A stretch of DNA of 5,172 bases from Treponema sp. Lineage in GTDB: Bacteria > Spirochaetota > Spirochaetia > Treponematales > Breznakiellaceae. Below are positions 1 through 5,172 of the stretch, one piece after another. The position numbers and the translations under genes are program-made. The stretch is from contig WQTB01000012.1 of the NCBI GenBank assembly GCA_009786495.1, positions 4,349 to 9,520 of the forward strand, given 5' to 3'. Each line of letters opens with the position of its first letter. Positions within the stretch are counted from its first letter, which is position 1. The notes below the pieces were generated by a model that saw nothing but the letters and a program-made list of their open reading frames with translations, was not told where the DNA came from and made no database searches.

Positions 1-269
1 CTCCAGTCTTTGGCAAGCTCGACCGCGGCTCTTGTAAGATCAGCCGAATATTCCTTAAGCTTCGCTTCAAATCTGTCAAAGAGCGTAAACGCGTCAGCTG
101 TGGCGCCTGCGAATCCGCAAAGCACCTTTCCGTCCATAAGGCGGCGCACCTTGCGCGCGTTATTCTTCATTACGGTGTTTCCCATTGTTACCTGGCCGTC
201 GCCTGCCATGGCAACCTTACCGTCCTTTCTTACGGCAATCACCGTAGTCGATCTTATCTTTTCACTCAT
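1..269 (-). CDS. hslV: HslV (ClpQ) peptidase subunit of the HslUV protease, N-terminal part, cut by the window edge
   Basis: This is the proteolytic core of HslUV, a cytoplasmic ATP-dependent protease in which the HslU ATPase unfolds substrates and feeds them to a double HslV ring. I translated 89 full codons, about half of the usual 175-180 residues; the rest lies beyond the left edge. The protein opens [17 protein letters not shown], so the catalytic N-terminal threonine is most likely Thr8, exposed by removal of a seven-residue leader. Family landmarks follow at the expected spacing: the [14 protein letters not shown] block (residues 22-35), Lys40 matching active-site Lys33 of the E. coli enzyme, [13 protein letters not shown] in the middle, and AVELAKDW at the cut edge. 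The start at 269 is chosen because GGGGAG lies 6 nt upstream. It follows xerC by 35 nt, as in the Bacillus codV-clpQ-clpY order, so hslU probably comes next. Identification is very secure. Confidence 0.97.
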   Translation of the reverse strand, partial: MSEKIRSTTVIAVRKDGKVAMAGDGQVTMGNTVMKNNARKVRRLMDGKVLCGFAGATADAFTLFDRFEAKLKEYSADLTRAAVELAKDW

Positions 270-275
270 ATACAT

Positions 276-281
276 CTCCCC
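276..281 (-). promoter_or_regulatory. Ribosome binding site of hslV (decides the start)
   Basis: The minus strand reads GGGGAG here. It is 6 nt from the ATG at 269 but directly abuts an in-frame ATG at 275, which would add only Met-Tyr. Spacing therefore favours 269. It lies in the 35-nt xerC-hslV gap, giving hslV its own translation start. Confidence 0.7.
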
Positions 282-304
282 GTTTTACGCTCCGGCCTTC
301 TCCG

Positions 305-1207
305 CTACGAATGCGGATGCGCCTGCGCGTATACTTTTTTCATCTTTTCTATATTGATATGCGTATAACGCTGCGTTGTCGAAATGCTTGAATGTCCGAG
401 CATTTCCTGAACAACCCGCACGTCGCAGCCGGAATTTACCAAATGTGTCGCGAAACTGTGGCGCAGCGCGTGCGGATGAATGTTCTTTCCGTGCGCCGCC
501 GTCATTGTGCCGGCTAGTTTCGCATAACGTGATATAATCCAGCGCACACCGGGAATTGAAATCGGTTTTCCCTTCCTGCTGATAAAAAGTTCGCCTTCGC
601 TGCCTGACGCTCCCGCCGCTTTAAGCCTTTCCTTTCTTTCAGGAAGATAATCGGCTATTGCCTGTCTTGCTTCGTCCGAAAAAAACACATAACGCTGTTT
701 CCCGCCCTTTCCTGTAATTTTGGCTTCATCAAGCGCGCGTGAAATATCGCCAATTCGCAGCGTTACAACTTCGCCTATTCTAAGCCCCGCCGAGTACATC
801 GCCATGATAAGGGCTTTATCCCTTCCCGGCCATAAAATTCCTGACGCTTCGGGAAGGGAAGCGAAATCCGCCATTTCCTCTTCCCATAACACTTCAGGCA
901 TTTTTACCGGAGTCTTGATATTTTTAATCGAAGAGCACGGATTATCGCTTCTTTTATTGAAACGTTCCATCCAGCGGTAAAAGCCGCGTATGGAAGAAAG
1001 ATACCTGTTAACGCTTGTCGCCGCCATGCGTTCCGCGGTTAAGTCCGCGATAAAACCCTGCACTTCATAACGGCTTGCGTCAGCCGGATCAATGCCGCGG
1101 TTTTCGCAGTAATTCATGTAACGGGACAGATCGTTATTATACGCTTCAAGCGTCAATTTTGAACAGCCCCTGACAGAGCCAAGATAATCCAAATAATCAT
1201 GTATCAT
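305..1207 (-). CDS. xerC: XerC/XerD-family tyrosine recombinase
   Basis: This 300-residue site-specific recombinase is expected to resolve chromosome dimers at dif with a partner Xer protein. Residues about 1-90 form the SAM-like core-binding domain, with the typical pattern of an N-terminal helix followed by SVNRYLSSIRGFYRWM. Residues about 105-300 form the catalytic domain. All six catalytic positions are visible: Arg143 (GLRIGE), Lys167 (TGKGGK), His246 and Arg249 (HALRH), His272 (LGHSS) and nucleophile Tyr281 (QRYTH). Their spacing matches E. coli XerD (148, 172, 244, 247, 270, 279) to within two residues between successive sites. Length is normal for the family. The ATG at 1207 lies 4 nt after topA, so the two are probably translationally linked. 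Position just upstream of hslV matches Bacillus codV, so xerC is the conventional symbol. Sequence alone does not separate XerC from XerD or tell whether a second Xer exists elsewhere. No integrase-type mobile context is present, which favours a housekeeping role. Confidence 0.93.
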   Translation of the reverse strand: MIHDYLDYLGSVRGCSKLTLEAYNNDLSRYMNYCENRGIDPADASRYEVQGFIADLTAERMAATSVNRYLSSIRGFYRWMERFNKRSDNPCSSIKNIKTPVKMPEVLWEEEMADFASLPEASGILWPGRDKALIMAMYSAGLRIGEVVTLRIGDISRALDEAKITGKGGKQRYVFFSDEARQAIADYLPERKERLKAAGASGSEGELFISRKGKPISIPGVRWIISRYAKLAGTMTAAHGKNIHPHALRHSFATHLVNSGCDVRVVQEMLGHSSISTTQRYTHINIEKMKKVYAQAHPHS

Positions 1208-1211
1208 AGAT

Positions 1212-3401
1212 TTATTCCGCTTCCTCTACCGCGTGCAGATAATCGCACTCGGGGTTAATGCAAACCTTGTGCGATCCGTTTTTCTTGTCGTATTTTTCCA
1301 CAAGGAAAAATCCGCACTTCGGGCAATCCTGTTTAATCGGTTTAAAGTGGCTTATAAAATCGCAGTCAGGATAGTTTGTGCAGCCGTAAAATTCCTTTCC
1401 CCTTCCCTTTGTCTTTCTGGCGACAATATCGCCCTTGCATTTGGGGCATGTTGCAAGAGGAATTGATTTTGTGTTTCTGCATTCTGGAAATCCCGAGCAG
1501 GCAAGGAAGAATCCGAAACGCCCGAGCTTTTTTAAAAGAGGCTTCCCGCATTTTTCGCACACAAACTCCGTTACTTCATCTAACGTACCTTTGTATGATT
1601 CTACGCTTTTGCTGACTTCATCAACCGTCGTTTTAAACGGATCCCAGAATTCCCTGATCATTTGCGGCCAGCTCACTTTATTTTCTTCCACATCGTCAAG
1701 TTTTGTTTCCATGGAAGCCGTAAAATCCGCGTCAACATAAAGCGGAAAATGTTCCACAAGAACGTCATTGATAAGTTTGCCTAGAATTGTAGGAACAAGC
1801 TGCTTGTTTGATCGCGTAACATAATAGCGGTCAAGCAGTACGGAAATTATTGACGCGTAGGTTGAAGGACGCCCGATGCCTTTTTCTTCAAGCGTGCGCA
1901 CAATCGAAGCGTCTGAATAACGCGCGGGTCCCTGCGTAAAATGCTGCTCGCTTCTGAACTTATCTATTTTTACGTTGTCTGCGACTTTAAGCGAAGGACA
2001 TGAACCCCAGCTTTCTTCCTTGGAAGAAAGAAGTTTTATAACCTTGTAAAAACCTTTTTCAAGAAGCTTGCTTCCGCTGATACGGAAAATTCCTTCTTCG
2101 CCTGACGGCGGTCCGCCTTTTCCGTCAGACGCTTTAATATCAACGCTTATAGTCCTGCTTTTCGCGTTGTTCATCTGGCTTGAAACAAAACGTTCCCAAA
2201 TAATCGTATAAAGGCGAAGCTGATCTTTTGAAAGAAATTCTTTTACAGAATCGGGAGTATATTCGGTGTATGTCGGCCTTATCGCCTCATGCGCGTCCTG
2301 CGCGTTCTTACCCACAGCGTACTCAAGCGCTTTTTGCGGAAGCTCCTTTGGATAATTTTTGGAAAGCCACGCGCGCACTTCTTCAAGGGCAGTATTGGAA
2401 ATGCGCACGCTGTCTGTGCGCATGTATGTAATAAGACCGACCCTGGACGCGCCGATGCTTACGCCTTCGTAAAGCTGCTGCGCAACCTGCATTGTCTTGC
2501 GTGATGTGAAACCAAGCCGGTTCGCCGCTGTCTGCTGAAGCTGCGATGTTGTAAAGGGAGCTTTTGGTTTAATCGTTTTATCCGTCTCGCGGATATCGGA
2601 CACAGTGCAGTCAAAGTTTTTTATTTTTTCGATAATCGACTTTACTTCCGCTTCTGATTTTAATTCAGGCTTGCTGCCGTTCCACAGAACAAGCTGCGCC
2701 GTGTAAACTGTTTTGCCGGATTTAAAATCCGCTTCAAGCGTCCAGTATTCTTCGGGAATAAAATTATCAACTTCTTTTTCCCTTTCGCAGATAAGGCGCA
2801 GCGCTACAGACTGAACGCGCCCTGCGGAAAGTCCGTTCTTTACTTTCTTCCAAAGTAGCGGCGAAAGATTATAACCTACAAGCCTGTCAAGAACGCGGCG
2901 CGCTTTTTGCGCGGAGACTTTCGCTTCGTCAATGTTACGCGGATTTAAAACCGCGTCATTTACAGCCTGCGGCGTTATTTCGTTAAAACTAATTCTTTCA
3001 ATCGGAACCTGTACGGTTTTCGCGGTAATCGCGTTTCTTAAATGCCACGCAATCGCTTCTCCTTCGCGGTCATTATCGCACGCAAGCAGCACCTTTCCCG
3101 CTTTTTTCGCGTCGGTTTGAAGCTCCTTTAATATTTTAGCCCTGCCCCTTACCGTTATGTATTCAGGCTCAAAATTGTGATCAACGTCAATTGCCGTTCT
3201 TGATTTGGGAAGATCGATAAGATGCCCCATTGACGCTTTTACATTGTATAAAGGCCCGAGATATTTTTCGATTGTTTTTACCTTACCGGGCGACTCGACA
3301 ATCACAAGCGTCTGCTTTGCTTCTTTATTTTTTTTCTTTTTTAATGAAGAAGACGCTCTTTTTTTAGCCGGCGGTTTTTTTGCTGTCTTTTCTTCTGCCA
3401 T
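1212..3401 (-). CDS. topA: DNA topoisomerase I (type IA, omega protein)
   Basis: The enzyme relaxes negative supercoils by cutting one strand through a 5'-phosphotyrosine link. The 729-residue product starts with a Lys-rich, probably disordered tail (residues 1-29). The TOPRIM domain follows, with Glu36 in VESPGK and the acidic triad Asp109, Asp111, Glu113 in CDNDREGEAIAWH. The gate and active-site region contains LSAGRVQSVALRL (192-203) and the nucleophile Tyr326 in GLITYMRTDS, with Arg328 beside it. EKGIGRPSTYASII (506-519) is another family block. Three four-cysteine zinc ribbons end the protein: Cys615/618/635/641, Cys652/655/674/680 and Cys693/696/714/719. The body is shorter than the 865-residue E. 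coli enzyme, which has a longer C-terminus. A Gly/Pro-rich insert sits near residues 425-437. An in-frame TTG at 3422 would add seven residues, but the ATG at 3401 has AAAGGA 6 nt upstream and is preferred. It follows dprA by 10 nt. Confidence 0.98.
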   Translation of the reverse strand: MAEEKTAKKPPAKKRASSSLKKKKNKEAKQTLVIVESPGKVKTIEKYLGPLYNVKASMGHLIDLPKSRTAIDVDHNFEPEYITVRGRAKILKELQTDAKKAGKVLLACDNDREGEAIAWHLRNAITAKTVQVPIERISFNEITPQAVNDAVLNPRNIDEAKVSAQKARRVLDRLVGYNLSPLLWKKVKNGLSAGRVQSVALRLICEREKEVDNFIPEEYWTLEADFKSGKTVYTAQLVLWNGSKPELKSEAEVKSIIEKIKNFDCTVSDIRETDKTIKPKAPFTTSQLQQTAANRLGFTSRKTMQVAQQLYEGVSIGASRVGLITYMRTDSVRISNTALEEVRAWLSKNYPKELPQKALEYAVGKNAQDAHEAIRPTYTEYTPDSVKEFLSKDQLRLYTIIWERFVSSQMNNAKSRTISVDIKASDGKGGPPSGEEGIFRISGSKLLEKGFYKVIKLLSSKEESWGSCPSLKVADNVKIDKFRSEQHFTQGPARYSDASIVRTLEEKGIGRPSTYASIISVLLDRYYVTRSNKQLVPTILGKLINDVLVEHFPLYVDADFTASMETKLDDVEENKVSWPQMIREFWDPFKTTVDEVSKSVESYKGTLDEVTEFVCEKCGKPLLKKLGRFGFFLACSGFPECRNTKSIPLATCPKCKGDIVARKTKGRGKEFYGCTNYPDCDFISHFKPIKQDCPKCGFFLVEKYDKKNGSHKVCINPECDYLHAVEEAE
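1220..1226 (-). promoter_or_regulatory. Probable ribosome binding site of xerC
   Basis: GAGGAAG on the minus strand lies inside the last codons of topA, about 12 nt before the xerC ATG at 1207. The motif is good but the spacing is longer than optimal, so reinitiation by ribosomes finishing topA may contribute. Confidence 0.45.
3328..3381 (-). repeat. Cluster of A-tracts at the 5' end of topA
   Basis: Read on the coding strand, four A-runs of 7, 7, 6 and 8 bases lie within 54 bases and encode much of the Lys-rich tail, including KKKKNK. They are T-runs at 3375-3381, 3359-3365, 3337-3342 and 3328-3335 on the plus strand. Such runs are prone to replication or transcription slippage, and a one-base change would shift the topA frame before any catalytic domain. 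They may also simply reflect lysine codons. Confidence 0.6.
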
Positions 3402-3407
3402 ACAACG

Positions 3408-3413
3408 TCCTTT
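3408..3413 (-). promoter_or_regulatory. Ribosome binding site of topA (decides the start)
   Basis: AAAGGA on the minus strand overlaps the TAA stop of dprA (3412-3414) and lies 6 nt before the ATG at 3401. It would fall inside the coding sequence if the TTG at 3422 were used. This is the main reason to choose 3401. Confidence 0.75.
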
Positions 3414-4398
3414 AAATTTCAATTTTTAGTAAATCTGCCATTGAAGATACAAGCCCTTCCCTGCTGTTTATCGCGGCAGTGTTATCATTGTTATCGCCTT
3501 TATAATTTTTGCCGTCATCATTTACATTGTTTAAATTCCATTTTTCAATAATATCGCAGGCTGAATAAATAATTTCGGCTCCGTCATTTGCAAGTTTTTT
3601 TGTTCCGCCCCTGTCATACGGTCCGTCCTGTATTCCCTGCGACGCGACCCAAAGTTCCTTTCCGTGCTCAAGCGCGAAGGATGCGGTGATCAAGGCTCCT
3701 GATTTTTCTGGCGCTTCCACAATCAAAACGCTGCGCGAAAGTCCAGAAATAATCCTGTTCCTTGCAGGAAAACTCCATTTGCTCGGCGGGAAACCGGGCG
3801 GATATTCTGAAATTAAAGCGCCGCCTGAATTAATTATACGTTTTGCAAGAGACCTGTTAGCTGAAGGATACACTTCGTCTATTCCGCTTCCAAGCACCGC
3901 GTAACCGGGCACATTGGCGATAAGGCTGCCGCGGTGCGACATCGCGTCAATTCCTAGCGCAAGCCCGGAAATTACAGAAATTCCCGCGCGCGCTGCGTTA
4001 GCTGCAATTTTGTAAGCCTGCTCGCAGGCGTCGCGGCTCGGTTTTCTTGTCCCTACCATCGCCAAAAGCGGTTTCTCCGGGTTCGGAAGAACGCCCCTGT
4101 AATAAAGCACGGAAGGAGGATCATAGATTTCGCGTAACAACGGAGGATAATCTTCATTAGGCCATGAAACCCATTTAACAGAGCGCATCCTGCACATTGT
4201 GTCTATGCGTCCTGCCTTGTCGTTTATTTCGCTTATATCCCAGAAATTTTGCAGTCTGCGTCCCAGAATTTCTTCTATTCCGCTTTTTGTCTGCAAAAAT
4301 AAATCTTCTTCGTTTTTTATTGACAAAAGCAGCTGGATTTTTTCCGTTACCCTTACGCCCGGCAAAAGAGAAACAATTAATCCCAAATTTTCATTCAT
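3412..4398 (-). CDS. dprA: DprA/Smf DNA-processing protein
   Basis: In studied species DprA binds single-stranded DNA and loads RecA during transformation; it is also widespread in bacteria not known to be competent, where its role is unclear. The 328-residue product has a helical N-terminal region (about 1-65, SAM-like by family) and the DprA Rossmann fold (about 75-285). Visible motifs in order are VGTRKPS (115-121), SGLALGIDAMSH (144-155), LGSGIDEVYPSAN (169-181), SEYPPG (197-202), FPARNRIISGLS (210-221) and SGALITASFALEHGK (233-247). The end of the fold is atypical: SQG where most members have PG, and GGTKKLANDGA in the last loop. After residue 288 comes an Asn/Asp-rich stretch, then REGLVSSMADLLKIEI, with no recognisable winged-helix domain. 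The ATG at 4398 has AGGGG 7 nt upstream and overlaps the TPR gene by 8 nt, suggesting coupled translation. The family call is secure; the cellular role here is not. Confidence 0.96.
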   Translation of the reverse strand: MNENLGLIVSLLPGVRVTEKIQLLLSIKNEEDLFLQTKSGIEEILGRRLQNFWDISEINDKAGRIDTMCRMRSVKWVSWPNEDYPPLLREIYDPPSVLYYRGVLPNPEKPLLAMVGTRKPSRDACEQAYKIAANAARAGISVISGLALGIDAMSHRGSLIANVPGYAVLGSGIDEVYPSANRSLAKRIINSGGALISEYPPGFPPSKWSFPARNRIISGLSRSVLIVEAPEKSGALITASFALEHGKELWVASQGIQDGPYDRGGTKKLANDGAEIIYSACDIIEKWNLNNVNDDGKNYKGDNNDNTAAINSREGLVSSMADLLKIEI

Positions 4399-5140
4399 AT
4401 AATATCCCCTGAATAATATCCCTATTTAACATCGCCTCTTCGCGGATATCCTTATCGCGCGAGCGATTTATTATTCTGTCATAAATTTCCACAGCCCGAG
4501 CGTATTCCCTCAGCATAAAATGAGCCCTTGCAAGAATAAACATCGCGGAAAAATCATTTGTCTGAATTTGCAAATAACGTTCCAGCTGGGTAATTGCTTC
4601 CTGCGGCCTGTCAAGCTCAAACACATAAAGAACCGCAAGTCCGTACATCGGCCTTGTGTATGTAATGTCAAGCTCAAGCGCGCGAAGGTATGCGTTTTCC
4701 GCGAGTTTATAATAATGTTCCCTTTCATTCTCGCGCGCGTTTAAAAACCCGACAGAAGATTTCGCTACAAATGACGCCGAGACGCCTGTTAAATAAAATA
4801 AAACAGGATCTTCGGTATTAAAATAAACCGCTCTTTCAAGCGCGGCTAACGCATCATTGTGCATATTCCTGTCTGCAAGGCGCGTCGCCAGAATCTTCCA
4901 GTAAACTCCTGTCTGGGCGCCTTCTCTTACATTTTTTTCTATCTGATCTTCATATAACGCGATTGCTTCCCTTAAACCATCAATTGTTTCAGGCGGGCCG
5001 CCGCGCGGACTTATTTCCGCCATTCGCTTTGCAAGCTCCCTGTTTTTGCTCGCGTTCCCGCTTTGATACATAAAATAAATTAAAAACCCGACTGCGGAAA
5101 CTATGAGAATGGCTGTTACAAATTCAAAAAATTTCTTCAT
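4391..5140 (-). CDS. Membrane-anchored tetratricopeptide-repeat protein of unknown function
   Basis: I do not recognise a specific named family. The product is 249 residues from the ATG at 5140. It begins MKKFFEF and then has one hydrophobic segment (about residues 7-25), which fits a signal anchor with the rest outside the cytoplasmic membrane. No lipobox cysteine follows. The remainder is helical with TPR-like units: about 77-110 (ending DALAALERAVYFNTEDP), about 113-160 (a longer, irregular unit ending YLRALELD), about 163-196 (PMYGLAVLYVF to ERYLQIQTND) and about 197-229 (AMFILARAHFMLREYARAVEIY). TPRs usually bind partner proteins, so a scaffold role in the envelope is an inference. An in-frame GTG at 5152 would add four residues but lacks a Shine-Dalgarno motif, and the frame stays open to the right edge. 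The ATG at 5140 has only a weak GGAA 4 nt upstream. The gene overlaps dprA by 8 nt and is the first gene seen in the run. Confidence 0.8.
   Translation of the reverse strand: MKKFFEFVTAILIVSAVGFLIYFMYQSGNASKNRELAKRMAEISPRGGPPETIDGLREAIALYEDQIEKNVREGAQTGVYWKILATRLADRNMHNDALAALERAVYFNTEDPVLFYLTGVSASFVAKSSVGFLNARENEREHYYKLAENAYLRALELDITYTRPMYGLAVLYVFELDRPQEAITQLERYLQIQTNDFSAMFILARAHFMLREYARAVEIYDRIINRSRDKDIREEAMLNRDIIQGILYE
4406..4410 (-). promoter_or_regulatory. Ribosome binding site of dprA
   Basis: AGGGG on the minus strand lies 7 nt upstream of the dprA ATG at 4398 and inside the final codons of the TPR gene. It supports this start and an overlapping, probably coupled, arrangement. Confidence 0.65.
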
Positions 5141-5172
5141 ATTGTTCCGCACTTTTTTATTCCATCGCCTGA

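Larger units (their letters stand above)
1..5140 (-). other. Co-directional gene cluster, probable single operon (TPR gene-dprA-topA-xerC-hslV)
   Basis: Five genes run the same way with junctions of 8-nt overlap, 10 nt, 4 nt and 35 nt. No hairpin followed by a T-run was seen at any junction, and no convincing promoter fits in the short gaps. A shared transcript is therefore the simplest reading, starting to the right of the window and probably continuing into hslU at the left. The dprA-topA-xerC-hslV order is conserved between distant bacteria such as Bacillus, where trmFO sits between topA and codV. Confidence 0.75.

Noticed and set aside
270..304. Terminator or promoter in the xerC-hslV gap
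   Set aside because: The 35-nt gap shows no stem followed by a T-run on the transcribed strand and no convincing -35/-10 pair; only the hslV ribosome binding site is clear.
10..357. Plus-strand open frame of 115 codons at the left end
   Set aside because: It is antisense to hslV and the xerC 3' end, which are unmistakable, and its Ser/Ala/Phe-rich product resembles no family.
720..980. Plus-strand open frame of 86 codons inside xerC
   Set aside because: Antisense shadow of the Xer catalytic domain with no ribosome binding site or recognisable product.
305..1207. The tyrosine recombinase as a phage or integron integrase marking a mobile element
   Set aside because: Length, catalytic spacing and the topA-xerC-hslV setting fit a housekeeping Xer protein. 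No att-like repeats, cargo genes or tRNA gene are present.
3402..3422. TTG start of topA at 3422, seven residues upstream
   Set aside because: It would overlap dprA, has no Shine-Dalgarno motif at proper distance, and the AAAGGA site fits the ATG at 3401.
4197..4744. Plus-strand open frames antisense to dprA and the TPR gene
   Set aside because: Overlapping frames with low-complexity Phe/Leu/Cys-rich products; they mirror the codon pattern of the minus-strand genes.
1..5172. CRISPR array, tRNA, rRNA, riboswitch or insertion sequence
   Set aside because: Almost the whole window is coding, with gaps of at most 35 nt between genes; no regular repeats, cloverleaf or transposase were seen.

Overview
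All recognisable genes in this window lie on the minus strand and read from the right edge to the left. In transcription order they are a membrane-anchored TPR protein (about 5140-4391), dprA/smf (4398-3412), topA (3401-1212), a XerC/XerD-type tyrosine recombinase (1207-305) and the first 89 codons of hslV (269 to the left edge). Junctions are an 8-nt overlap or gaps of 10, 4 and 35 nt. No terminator or convincing internal promoter was seen, so this looks like the interior of one operon whose promoter and 3' end lie outside the window. hslU is expected just beyond the left edge but cannot be seen.

Organism: the DNA is bacterial, of intermediate GC by eye, with a purine-rich coding strand. The order TPR gene, dprA, topA, xerC, hslV is one I associate with spirochaetes, especially Treponema. 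The core dprA-topA-(trmFO)-codV-clpQ-clpY order is also known from Bacillus subtilis and relatives. The Treponema-like assignment is an inference from gene order and protein style, not a computed placement.

Functional reading: the cluster is mostly chromosome maintenance. DprA binds single-stranded DNA and loads RecA in the species where it has been studied. TopA relaxes negative supercoils. The Xer recombinase resolves chromosome dimers at a dif site, which is not visible here. HslV is the peptidase core of the HslUV ATP-dependent protease. The TPR protein is unassigned and is probably an envelope-facing scaffold. Diagnostic active-site residues of TopA and the Xer protein are all present, as is the HslV catalytic threonine, so these genes look functional.

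Start sites: a TTG extension of topA (3422) is rejected for the ATG at 3401. For hslV the ATG at 269 is preferred over one at 275. For the TPR gene the ATG at 5140 is preferred over a GTG at 5152.

No novel system is evident. The points worth a second look are modest: A-tracts in the lysine-rich 5' end of topA, an Asn/Asp-rich tail in DprA where a winged helix often sits, atypical residues at the end of the DprA Rossmann fold, and the absence of trmFO between topA and xerC.
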